Of a DNA stretch of 64,000 nucleotides, positions 8,165 to 17,992 are shown in pieces (the first letter of the stretch is position 1; every line of letters begins with the position of its first letter). The position numbers were made by a program, and so were the translations under genes. Below the pieces are notes generated by a model. It was given only the letters and a program-made list of their open reading frames with translations, had not been told where the DNA came from and did no database searches. The stretch comes from Jiangella gansuensis DSM 44835 (GTDB taxonomy: Bacteria; Actinomycetota; Actinomycetes; Jiangellales; Jiangellaceae): assembly GCF_000515395.1 (NCBI RefSeq), contig NZ_KI911782.1, forward strand, positions 4,804,070 through 4,868,069, written 5' to 3'.

Positions 8165-9280
8165 TCAGCGCAGGACGGTGACCTCGACCCGCTGGAACTC
8201 CTTGACCTCGGTGTACCCGGTGGTGGACATGGCACGGCGCAGCGCACCGACGAGGTTCATGGAGCCGTCGGCACGGTACGACGGGCCGCCCAGGATCTCC
8301 GTCAGCGGCCCGATGGTGCCCACCTGGACCCGCTCGCCGCGCGGCAGCTCGGGGTGGTGGGCCTCGGAACCCCAGTGCCAGCCGCGGCCGGGTGCCTCGG
8401 CGGCCTGCGCCAGCGGCGAGCCCACCATGACGGCGTCCGCGCCGCAGGCGATGGCCTTGGCGATGTCGCCGGAGCGGCCGATGGAGCCGTCGGCGATGAC
8501 GTGCACGTACCGGCCGCCGGACTCGTCGAGGTAGTCGCGCCGGGCGGCGGCGACGTCGGCCACGGCCGTCGCCATGGGCACCGTGACACCGAGCACCGAG
8601 CGGGTGGTGTGCGACGACCCGCCGCCGAACCCGACCAGCACCCCGGCCGCACCGGTGCGCATCAGGTGCAGAGCCGCCTGGTAGGTCGCGCAACCGCCCA
8701 CGATGACCGGCACGTCGAGCTCGTAGATGAACTGCTTGAGGTTGAGCGGTTCGGCCCGGCCGGAGACGTGCTCGGCGGAAACCGTGGTGCCGCGGATGAC
8801 CATGATGTCGACACCGGCGTCGAGGACGGCCTGGTGGTAGCGCTTCACCCGGGGCGGCGACAACGCGCCAGCCACCGTCACGCCGGCCTCGCGGATCTCG
8901 CGCAGCCGGTCCCCGATGAGCTCCTCACGCACCGGAGCGGCGTAGATCTCCTGCAGCCGGTTGAGAGCCTTGCCCTCCTCGAGGCCGCTGATCTCCTCGA
9001 GCAGCGGCTCGGGGTCCTCGTAACGGGTCCACAGGCCTTCGAGGTCGAGCACACCCAGACCGCCGGCCTGTCCCAGCGCGATGGCCATGGCCGGCGACAT
9101 GACGGAGTCCATGGGCGCGGCCACGAGCGGGATCTCGAACCGGTAGGCGTCGATCTGCCAGTGCGTCGACACCTCCTCGGGGTCGCGGGTGCGACGCGAC
9201 GGCACGATGGCCACGTCGTCGAAGGCATACGCTTGGCGGCCACGCTTGCCGCGGCCGATCTCGATCTCCGCCACCCGCAC
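8165..9280 (-). CDS. guaB3: GuaB3-type IMP dehydrogenase-related protein
   Basis: 371 residues with the IMPDH/GMP-reductase TIM barrel and no CBS insertion. Barrel landmarks include VIVGGCATY, the phosphate loops GSIGRSGDIAKAI and GADAVMVGSPLA, and a C-terminal GSMNLVGALRRAMSTTGY. Where true IMPDH has the catalytic Cys in GSICTTR, this protein reads GSSHTTR. Classical IMPDH chemistry is therefore doubtful, as in other actinobacterial GuaB3 proteins whose role is not settled. It lies 20 bases downstream of guaB in the conserved guaB-guaB3 order and is probably co-transcribed. Confidence 0.88.
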   Translation of the reverse strand: MRVAEIEIGRGKRGRQAYAFDDVAIVPSRRTRDPEEVSTHWQIDAYRFEIPLVAAPMDSVMSPAMAIALGQAGGLGVLDLEGLWTRYEDPEPLLEEISGLEEGKALNRLQEIYAAPVREELIGDRLREIREAGVTVAGALSPPRVKRYHQAVLDAGVDIMVIRGTTVSAEHVSGRAEPLNLKQFIYELDVPVIVGGCATYQAALHLMRTGAAGVLVGFGGGSSHTTRSVLGVTVPMATAVADVAAARRDYLDESGGRYVHVIADGSIGRSGDIAKAIACGADAVMVGSPLAQAAEAPGRGWHWGSEAHHPELPRGERVQVGTIGPLTEILGGPSYRADGSMNLVGALRRAMSTTGYTEVKEFQRVEVTVLR

Positions 9281-9300
9281 AGGCTATCGGACGGTGGGTT

Positions 9301-10994
<1,694 letters not shown>

Positions 10995-13900
10995 ATGATC
11001 CGTGGATCTGGGCCGAGCCTGTCACTCTTCGTGCTGGGGCCGCTGCGGGCCGAGCGGCACGCCATCGACCTGGACCTGGGCGGACGCCAGCAGCGGGCGG
11101 TGGTCGCCAGGCTGCTGCTCGCCCGAGGTGACGTCGTACCCGTCGGACAGCTCGTCCACGCGTTGTGGGGTGATCGCCCCCCGGCACGCTCGACCGGCGC
11201 CTTGCAGGCGCACATCTCGCACCTGCGGCGAGTGCTCGAGCCCGATCGTGCGGCCCGCGAACGCGACGGAGTCATCACCAGCGCCGGCCCGGGCTACGCA
11301 CTGCGGATACCCGAGGATGCAGTCGATGCATGGCGGTTCGAGCGGCTGGTGGCCGACGCCGTCGGTTCGCCTGATCCGGCGGCGGCGACGCTCACACTCA
11401 GGACCGCGCTGGCACTCTGGCACGGACCGGCCCTCGCCGACTACGCCGAGGAACCCTGGGCCGAGGCCCACGCCCAGCGCCTCACGCATCTGCGCGACGT
11501 AGCCCGGGAGCAGCTCGTTGCGGCGCGCCTGGCGTCCGGCGAGACCGCCGTGCTCATTCCGGAGATCGAGACGCTCGTCACCGAGCAGCCGCTCAGCGAG
11601 GAGCGCTGGCGGCTGCTCGCCCTGGCCTTCTACCGCGCCCATCGTCAGGCGGACGCGCTCGCCACCCTGCGTCGTGCCAGGTCCACGCTCGCCGACGAGC
11701 TGGGTGTCGACCCCGGACCCGCGCTACGGGCGCTCGAAGCCGACCTGCTGCGCCAGTCCCCCACCCTCGATGCCCGACGGCCGCCGGAGACGAAGCCGGA
11801 GCAGGTCACCGTCGCGGCACGGCCGAACCGACCGCGCGTGGACCGGTTCGACGAACTCATCGACCGCGACCGCGAGCTGGCCGAGCTGAGCGCGTGCTTC
11901 GACGAGGCGATCGCAGGACACGCCCGGCTGGTGTTGATCGAGGGCACGACGGGCATCGGCAAGAGCAGGCTGCTCGCGGAGGTCCGCCGTCTCGCCGCCG
12001 AACGTGGCGCCCGGACGCTGGCGGCACGTGGCAGCCAGATGGAGAAGGAGTACGGGTACGGCGTCGTCCGCCAGCTCTTCGAATCGGCGCTCGCCGATCC
12101 TCGGCGACGCGAGCAGGCCCTGTCCGGCGCGGCCGCGTCGGCGCGCGCCGTCTTCGACACGACCACGCCGCACCAGGAACGGCACGACAGCTCCTTCTCG
12201 GTGCTCCACGGTCTGTACAGGTTGACCGTCAACCTGTGCGCCGGCCAGCCGGTCGTACTGGCCGTCGACGACCTGCAATGGTGTGACAACGCCTCGTTGC
12301 GATTCATCGCCTACCTCGTTCGCCGGCTCGAAGGGCTGCCTCTTCTCGTCGTCGCCACGGTGCGGAAGGCCGAGAAGGAGCCGGGTATCGAGCTCCTCGA
12401 CGAGCTGAGCGACGACCTCGTCGCGACACCGATCCGGCCGGGCCCCCTGACCGTGGCCGGTGTCGGTGATCTGGTGTGCCGGCGGCTCGGCGATGCGGCG
12501 GACGATCGCTTCGTGCGTGCCTGTCACGCCACCACGAACGGCAACCCGCTGCTGGTCCGGCAGGTGCTGCGTGCCCTGCAAGCCGACCGGATCCCGCCTG
12601 ATGCCGCGCATACCGACACCGTGACCGCGATCGGCTCCCGCGCGGTGTCGAGCATGGTCCTGCTGCGGCTGCGGCGGCTGCCGGGCTCGCACACCGCGGT
12701 GGCCCAGGCGATCGCGGTTCTCGGCGAAGGAGCAGCCGTGCCGGCCGTCGCCGCTCTGGCCGGCCTGCCGGAAGCCGACGTGGCGGTTTCCATCGCCGCG
12801 CTGGTCCGCGCTGAGCTGGTCCGCGACGCAAACCCGCTGGGCTTCGTCCACCCGGTCATCGGAGAAGCCGTCTACCGCGACGCGTCCTCCGCCCATCGTG
12901 CGCTTCAGCACGAGCACGCAGCCAGAGTCCTCGACGCCATGGGAGCCACGCCCGAGCAACTGGCCGCACACCTGCTGAAGGTGCCGAACCGGGGCGACGC
13001 GTGGGTCGTCGACGTCCTGCGCCGGGCGGCTTCGGAGGCCGCCGAACGGGGCGCACCGGACAGCGCCACGGCCTATCTCGTCCGAGCATTGGCCGAACCG
13101 CCCGGGCGGGACACGAAGCCACACGTGCTCCTGGAGCTCGGCCGGTTCCAGGCCATGCACGACGGTGCCGGCGCCGTCGGTCCGCTCGAACAGGCCTATG
13201 CGACGCTGGAAGATCCCGAGGCGCGGGCAGCCGTCGCGCAGACCCTGACCCGTGCTCTCGTCTTCGTCGGCCCGGCTGGACGGCCGACCTCCTTCGCTCT
13301 GCGAGCCGAGGCCGCCCTGCCACCCGAGCTCGCCGACGCGCGACAGGGTCTCGTGGCACTGCGGAGGATCTCGGGCTTCATGCACGGCCTCGACCGTCGC
13401 GCCTACGCGATGGAGCAGCCGAGGCCGGCCGGCGACGGGCCGGGAGCCCGGATGCTCGCGGCGGATCTCGCCTGGGAGACGCTGATCGCCGGCGACGACC
13501 GTTCGCGCGCGACAGAGCTCGCCCGGTTCGCACTCGCCGACGGTGTCCTGCTCGACCACGACGCCGGACTGACGTGGATCCTCGCGGCGATCGTCCAGGA
13601 CATGTCCGAGGCGGGCGGGACCCACGTCTGGGACGAAGCCCTCGCGGTCGCACACGCTCGAGGCTCGGTCTTCGACGCCCTGGCGGCCCGACTGTGGCGC
13701 GGCTTCCTGCTCTGGCAGCAGGGCGACCTGCGTGAGGCCTATGACTCGTTCGTGTTCAGCACCGAACAGAGCCGTGTGTGGGGGTCGTCCATCGGGCTCC
13801 CGTACAGCGAGACGTTCATGGTGGGTGTCGTCCTGGACCTCGGGGACGTGACGGCGGCGCGAGTCCTTCTCGAGCGGATCCGTGACCATCCTCGCGTCGG

Positions 13901-14459
13901 CGACGGGCTACGCCTGTTCGCCGAGGCCGAGGCCGCCGTGCTGCTCGCCGAGGGCCGCGATGCCGAGGCCCTCGGCGTGCTCGACAGGTCAGCCCACCTG
14001 ATGCCGAGCGTGGTGAATCCGGTGTGGCGGCGATCCCGCGCTCTTTGTGCCAGGGCGCTGGCCGGGCTCGGCCGGACCGCCGAGGCCGAGGCACTCATGG
14101 AGGACGAGCTGACGCGAGCGCGACGGTGGGGCACGCGGCGGCTGATCGGCACGACGCTGCGGCTGCTGGGCGAGGTGCGCGGCGGTGCGGGCGTGCCCGC
14201 CCTACGCGAGGCCGTGTCCGTGCTCGCCGCGTCCGATGCACGGATGGAGCTCGCCCGAGCGCGTCTCTCCCTCGCCACAGCGCTCGGGTCGTCCGCGGAA
14301 ACCGTCCCGCTGCTGGCTTCCGCCCCCTCCGTCACGCCGGCGGAATCGGGTGGTTGGCCACCACCAAGCCCCCGGGATCGACGGCCGCCCGGACGGCTCG
14401 TAGCCGCGGCCATGCCGCCTCGTCATACGCCCGCTGCGCGTCGGACGGGGTCTCGGTGA
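10995..14459 (+). CDS. SARP-family transcriptional regulator with AAA ATPase and TPR-like region
   Basis: 1154 residues. The N-terminus is an OmpR-type winged helix (GGRQQRAVVARLLLARGDVV ... LQAHISHLRRVLEP) followed by the BTAD domain (about 100-250). This is the architecture of antibiotic regulatory proteins such as AfsR. A STAND-type ATPase follows: Walker A EGTTGIGKSRLL (about 317-328) and Walker B VVLAVDDLQW. A long helical tail (about 600-1110) probably forms TPR-like repeats. Such proteins usually activate neighbouring secondary-metabolism genes; no biosynthetic cluster is present, and the adjacent flavin oxidoreductase is the nearest candidate target. The final ~40 residues overlap that gene on the opposite strand by 128 bases and are proline/arginine-rich, unlike the rest. 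Confidence 0.88.
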   Translation: MIRGSGPSLSLFVLGPLRAERHAIDLDLGGRQQRAVVARLLLARGDVVPVGQLVHALWGDRPPARSTGALQAHISHLRRVLEPDRAARERDGVITSAGPGYALRIPEDAVDAWRFERLVADAVGSPDPAAATLTLRTALALWHGPALADYAEEPWAEAHAQRLTHLRDVAREQLVAARLASGETAVLIPEIETLVTEQPLSEERWRLLALAFYRAHRQADALATLRRARSTLADELGVDPGPALRALEADLLRQSPTLDARRPPETKPEQVTVAARPNRPRVDRFDELIDRDRELAELSACFDEAIAGHARLVLIEGTTGIGKSRLLAEVRRLAAERGARTLAARGSQMEKEYGYGVVRQLFESALADPRRREQALSGAAASARAVFDTTTPHQERHDSSFSVLHGLYRLTVNLCAGQPVVLAVDDLQWCDNASLRFIAYLVRRLEGLPLLVVATVRKAEKEPGIELLDELSDDLVATPIRPGPLTVAGVGDLVCRRLGDAADDRFVRACHATTNGNPLLVRQVLRALQADRIPPDAAHTDTVTAIGSRAVSSMVLLRLRRLPGSHTAVAQAIAVLGEGAAVPAVAALAGLPEADVAVSIAALVRAELVRDANPLGFVHPVIGEAVYRDASSAHRALQHEHAARVLDAMGATPEQLAAHLLKVPNRGDAWVVDVLRRAASEAAERGAPDSATAYLVRALAEPPGRDTKPHVLLELGRFQAMHDGAGAVGPLEQAYATLEDPEARAAVAQTLTRALVFVGPAGRPTSFALRAEAALPPELADARQGLVALRRISGFMHGLDRRAYAMEQPRPAGDGPGARMLAADLAWETLIAGDDRSRATELARFALADGVLLDHDAGLTWILAAIVQDMSEAGGTHVWDEALAVAHARGSVFDALAARLWRGFLLWQQGDLREAYDSFVFSTEQSRVWGSSIGLPYSETFMVGVVLDLGDVTAARVLLERIRDHPRVGDGLRLFAEAEAAVLLAEGRDAEALGVLDRSAHLMPSVVNPVWRRSRALCARALAGLGRTAEAEALMEDELTRARRWGTRRLIGTTLRLLGEVRGGAGVPALREAVSVLAASDARMELARARLSLATALGSSAETVPLLASAPSVTPAESGGWPPPSPRDRRPPGRLVAAAMPPRHTPAARRTGSR

Positions 14460-15723
14460 AGTTGAGGTAGGTCGCTCCGCTCGCGTACGGCGACATCGCG
14501 GCCATCAGGTTGCCCGCGTCGATCGTGCCCTGGGCCGCCTGCTCGGGTGTCGCCGCGATGGTGACCCCGAACAGGAGAAACCGGCCGTCGAGCATCGGCA
14601 ATGCACCTGCGCCCGGGTGCGGCCGGGACAACGCACCGCCGAGTTGCCGGAGCTCGGCCATGAGGAGCGTCGAGCCGGAGTCCGGTCCCGCGGCGGCGAG
14701 AAAGGCGTCGACGCCCGCAGCGGGCAGTTCGGCCAGCATCGAACTGTCCGAAACAGCCGGGGTGGGTCCTTCCGGATCCATGTGCAGTCGCACCAGCGAC
14801 GCGGACGGCACGGTCGCGAACGTGTCCAGCTCCGGTCCGAGCGCGCGCAGCGGCTCGAGGATCGCGGCGGCGCGCGCGTCGTCCGCGAGCACGGCGCCGT
14901 TGATCATGGCGAGCTGCCTGCCCCTGACCGGCTCCGGGATCTCGGGGAACGGCGGCAACTGCAGGATGCGGAACGACGTCGTGACGGCGTCCGGCGCCTC
15001 GGCGGCCCACTCCGCCCACCGGGGCAGCACACGCGCGGCCTGCGTCCAGTCGAACACGAGCATGCCCGCGTACGCGGCGGCGATGGGATAGAGCCGGAAC
15101 TCCAGCGCGGTGACGATGCCGAAGTTCCCGCCGCCGCCGCGAAGCGCCCAGAACAGCTCGGTCTCGTGGTCGGCGTCGGCACGTAGGTGGGACCCGTCCG
15201 CTGTCACCAGCTCGACCGCCGTGACGCTGTTGGCCTGCAGGCCCAGTTCGCGTGCGTACCACCCGAGCCCGCCGCCCAGGGAGTACCCGACGATGCCGAC
15301 ATCGGGCGAGGAGCCGTGCAGCGACGCCAGGCCGTACGGCGCGGTGGCGTCGACCGCGTCGAGCCACAGGGCACCCGCGGACACCCGGGCGGTCCGGGCG
15401 TCGGCGTCGACCTCCACTCCGGTCATCCCGGCCGTGCGCAGCAGGACGACGTCATCCAGGTCGCCGGTGAGCGCGCCGGCGTTGTGGCCGGTACCCTGCG
15501 GCGCCACCCGCAGGCCGGCGGCGGCCGCTGCCCGGACGACCGACGCCACCTCGGACGCGTCGGCCGGGTAGGCCACGGCGGCCGGCCGCTGCTGGACGGC
15601 GACGTTCCACGGCATGCGAGCGGCGTCGTAGCCGGGATCGCCGGGCAGATGCACGGCTCCGCCACACGAGTCGCGCAGTGCCGACGCGTCGGTGAGCTTG
15701 GGAAGGGTCGAGTCGGAAGTCAT
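14332..15723 (-). CDS. FAD-linked oxidoreductase, berberine-bridge-enzyme-like
   Basis: 463 residues of the PCMH-type FAD family. The FAD-binding part carries PQGTGHNAG with His80 positioned for covalent 8-alpha attachment. VGIVGYSLGGGLGWYARELG is the second FAD loop; the Cys that gives a bicovalent link in some relatives is absent there, so single attachment is expected. RGGGGNFGIVTALEFRLYP closes the domain. The C-terminal YLNFTETP and YDEAAWPRLRAVRAAVDP match the BBE tail. Such enzymes oxidise alcohols, sugars or amines with O2. There is no signal peptide. It converges with and overlaps the SARP regulator. Confidence 0.88.
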   Translation of the reverse strand: MTSDSTLPKLTDASALRDSCGGAVHLPGDPGYDAARMPWNVAVQQRPAAVAYPADASEVASVVRAAAAAGLRVAPQGTGHNAGALTGDLDDVVLLRTAGMTGVEVDADARTARVSAGALWLDAVDATAPYGLASLHGSSPDVGIVGYSLGGGLGWYARELGLQANSVTAVELVTADGSHLRADADHETELFWALRGGGGNFGIVTALEFRLYPIAAAYAGMLVFDWTQAARVLPRWAEWAAEAPDAVTTSFRILQLPPFPEIPEPVRGRQLAMINGAVLADDARAAAILEPLRALGPELDTFATVPSASLVRLHMDPEGPTPAVSDSSMLAELPAAGVDAFLAAAGPDSGSTLLMAELRQLGGALSRPHPGAGALPMLDGRFLLFGVTIAATPEQAAQGTIDAGNLMAAMSPYASGATYLNFTETPSDAQRAYDEAAWPRLRAVRAAVDPGGLVVANHPIPPA

Positions 15724-15811
15724 GGAGTCCCCCTGGTACGTCGTAGGCCGGCTCCACCATCGACCCCTCCCCTTGGCGGCTACTTGCGACCGACTTGCCG
15801 GCGGTGCCGGG

Positions 15812-16354
15812 TCACCACCGGTGGGCGACGTCGATCACCAGGCGCGACCCGCCGCCGGGCCCGTCCAGCGTGAACACCCGGAAAGGCAGCCGCGCGCGCA
15901 CGCCGAGCCCGATGGTCGTCCGGCCCTCGAAGCTCCCGGCCCAGGCGACCTGCCGGAAGGTGCGCCAGCCGGACACGGAGACGAGCTCGCGCCGGTCGGC
16001 GGGGCGGTACGTCGCGTTGCCGGCGTTGTCGTGGGCCGGCGCGATCGCGACCACTTCCAGGAACGCGCCGCCACGCAACAGCACCGGGCGGCCCGACCCG
16101 TCCATCGTGACCGCCCGGACGTAGCGGACGGCGTAACCGTCGGCGTCGCCGGCGAAGTCGAGGACGAGACGGTCGAAGCAGGCGTGCCGGCCCGCCCGGA
16201 CGTCGGAGAGCGGCGCGGTCTCGGTCGCGCTCGCACGTTCCGGCAGCGACCCCCAGCGAATGCCGCAGTACGGTGCGGCCGAGGCGGCCGGAGCGGTCAA
16301 GAACGCGACCCCGGCGGTCAGTAGTGCGATGACGATGGCGATGGTTCGTCTCAT
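15812..16354 (-). CDS. Secreted AMIN-like domain protein
   Basis: 180 residues. A clear signal peptide (MRRTIAIVIALLTAGVAFL, cleavage after APAASA) is followed by two Cys, possibly paired, and a beta-rich domain. Strands such as FDRLVLDFAGD, GWRTFRQVAWAG and SRLVIDVAHRW resemble the AMIN-like domains of actinobacterial exported proteins, thought to bind cell-wall material. No catalytic residues are seen. It is transcribed divergently from the membrane protein at 16524. Confidence 0.7.
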   Translation of the reverse strand: MRRTIAIVIALLTAGVAFLTAPAASAAPYCGIRWGSLPERASATETAPLSDVRAGRHACFDRLVLDFAGDADGYAVRYVRAVTMDGSGRPVLLRGGAFLEVVAIAPAHDNAGNATYRPADRRELVSVSGWRTFRQVAWAGSFEGRTTIGLGVRARLPFRVFTLDGPGGGSRLVIDVAHRW

Positions 16355-16409
16355 GACGCCCCCCTTGTGCCCGTTGGTGATGACAAGGACGCCCGACCGG
16401 GCACTCGGG

Positions 16410-16466
16410 TTGACACATCAGCCGAAACGTTATAAATAGGGCCGCCGCTACGCAGGCTCGCGTAGC
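16410..16466 (+). promoter_or_regulatory. Consensus-like promoter with adjacent inverted repeat
   Basis: TTGACA (16410-16415) is a perfect -35. TATAAATA (16431-16438) supplies a -10 at a spacing of 15 (TATAAA) or 17 (TAAATA). The inverted repeat GCTACGC / GCGTAGC (16447-16453 and 16460-16466) starts just after it, at the expected transcription start, and looks like an operator. The promoter points to the membrane protein at 16524. Confidence 0.6.
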
Positions 16467-16523
16467 CGCGAATACGCAGCAGGGCCGACGACGGCGACGA
16501 CCGGGGCCCGCGAGGCTGACGGC

Positions 16524-17075
16524 ATGACGATCACCACACGCACTGAGAAGCGCGCGGGCGCTCCGGACTCCCGCCGGCCGTGGCGGTTGAGCGGCCGGCT
16601 GCGCAAGGGCGTCCTCGTCGTACACATCCTGGCGGCGGGCGCATGGGTCGGAATCGACGTCGTCATGGGCGTCTTCGTCTTCACGGCGCTGGCCAGCGAC
16701 TCCGACCAGACGAAGGCGCTGAGCTATCAGGCGCTGGAGGTGTTCGCCGTCTGGCCGATGACGATCGCCGGGATGCTTTGCCTGGCCAGCGGGATCGTGC
16801 TGGGCCTGGGCAGCAAGTACGGGCTGGTGCGGTACTGGTGGGTGGCGCTGAAGCTGATGTTGAACGTGCTGCTGTCGACCCTGGTGCTGGTGGCGCTGCG
16901 GCCGGGCGTGCAGGAGGCGGCGGAGCAGGGCCGGCGGCTGGCGGCAGGCGAGCCGGTGTCGGTGCAGGCGAGCGACCTGGCGTTCCCGCCGATCGTCTCG
17001 CCGACGCTGCTGGTGGTGGCGTTCCTGCTGTCGGTCTACAAGCCCTGGGGCCGCATCCGCCGGTCGCCGCGATGA
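16524..17075 (+). CDS. DUF2269-like integral membrane protein
   Basis: 183 residues with about four hydrophobic spans: near 28-55 (VLVVHILAAGAWVGIDVVMG), 72-95, 103-125 and 158-175. The first span has the H-x-x-A-x-x-x-W pattern common in DUF2269-type proteins. No enzymatic motif is present. The leader is basic and no signal peptidase site is seen. A strong promoter lies upstream. Function unknown. Confidence 0.7.
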   Translation: MTITTRTEKRAGAPDSRRPWRLSGRLRKGVLVVHILAAGAWVGIDVVMGVFVFTALASDSDQTKALSYQALEVFAVWPMTIAGMLCLASGIVLGLGSKYGLVRYWWVALKLMLNVLLSTLVLVALRPGVQEAAEQGRRLAAGEPVSVQASDLAFPPIVSPTLLVVAFLLSVYKPWGRIRRSPR

Positions 17076-17082
17076 GCAGCGG

Positions 17083-17430
17083 TCACTCCGCCGCTGACTG
17101 GTCGAAGACGTGCATGACGTTGCCGGCCGGGTCGGCGAACGTCGCCGTCTGACCGCCGGGCATGTCGATCGCCTCGCCCAGCCAGCGCAGCTCAGAGCGT
17201 TCCTTCATGAACGCCCGGACGTCGTCGACCTCGTAGAACGGGCCGGACTGCCACCGTTCGTCCGCGTCGACCGGCACGTCGAGCATCAGCTGGACGTCGG
17301 TGCCGGGCAGGGCGAACGCGACGGTGGACTCGCCTTCCCGCCAGGCCTCGTCGAGGCCGAGCTGGTCGCGGTAGAAGGCCAGCGCGGGAGCCAGCTCGGG
17401 CACGGAGACATAGAGATACGTGAGCTTCAT
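17083..17430 (-). CDS. VOC (glyoxalase/dioxygenase fold) family protein
   Basis: 115 residues from ATG 17430; a GTG at 17436 is an alternative. The sequence shows the two-module VOC pattern: YLYVSVPELAPALAFYRDQL at the start and ATFADPAGNVMHVFDQ at the end. The family includes glyoxalases, antibiotic-binding proteins and dioxygenases, and the substrate cannot be told here. The divergent TetR gene and the palindromes between them suggest that this gene is the regulator's target, perhaps in detoxification. Confidence 0.85.
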   Translation of the reverse strand: MKLTYLYVSVPELAPALAFYRDQLGLDEAWREGESTVAFALPGTDVQLMLDVPVDADERWQSGPFYEVDDVRAFMKERSELRWLGEAIDMPGGQTATFADPAGNVMHVFDQSAAE

Positions 17431-17438
17431 GCGCACAA

Positions 17439-17473
17439 CGTAACCTCGTTACGGAATACCGTCAACGTGTTAC
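17439..17473. promoter_or_regulatory. Probable TetR operator between the VOC and TetR genes
   Basis: CGTAACCTCGTTACG (17439-17453) is a perfect 6+3+6 palindrome. The neighbouring GTCAACGTGTTAC (about 17461-17473) is an imperfect second copy ending in the same GTTAC half-site. On the minus strand TTGACG (17465-17460) could serve as the -35 of the VOC gene, placing the first palindrome between -35 and -10. Confidence 0.6.
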
Positions 17474-17482
17474 GCTGCAGGC

Positions 17483-17992
17483 ATGCCAGAGTGGGTTCCG
17501 GTCCCGGGTTCGGCGAAGGCCCGCCTCATCGAGGCCGCCCTGCACGAGTTCGAGCAGGCGGGCTACGCGGCAGTCGCCGTCACCGACCTCGCGGCGAAGG
17601 CGGGCGTCACCACCGGGTCGCTGTACCACCACTTCGGCTCGAAGCTGGGCCTCTACACAGTCGTCCGCGACGACGTCGAGAAGCGCATCACCGACCGCAT
17701 GGAAGGCGCAGCCGCCGCGGTCGGCGGCACCGGCCGAACGGCCGTCCGGGCAGCCGTCCTGGTCGCGTTCGACGCCGCGGCCCGGTTCGGCACCTGCCGG
17801 CTGCTCGGCGAGACCACAGCGGCCGACCGCCCCGATCCCATCCGGCTGACGCTGGAGGCGCTGCTCCCCGACGACGCCGGCACCGCCGCCGTCGTGCTGG
17901 CCGCGGCCTGGCGAGCCGCGCTGCTGGAGACCGCCGGCGGCGCACCGGCCGCCGCGGGCCGCCGAGCCCTCGAGTTCCTGCTCAGCGGCTGA
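17483..17992 (+). CDS. TetR-family transcriptional regulator
   Basis: 169 residues. The N-terminal helix-turn-helix reads AKARLIEAALHEFEQAGYAA ... VTDLAAKAGVTTGSLYHHFG, diagnostic of TetR. The C-terminal ligand domain is short and Ala-rich. It is divergent from the VOC gene and the two share a 52-base intergenic region with palindromes, so autoregulation and repression of the VOC gene are likely. The stop overlaps the end of the convergent aminotransferase gene by 11 bases. Confidence 0.9.
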   Translation: MPEWVPVPGSAKARLIEAALHEFEQAGYAAVAVTDLAAKAGVTTGSLYHHFGSKLGLYTVVRDDVEKRITDRMEGAAAAVGGTGRTAVRAAVLVAFDAAARFGTCRLLGETTAADRPDPIRLTLEALLPDDAGTAAVVLAAAWRAALLETAGGAPAAAGRRALEFLLSG

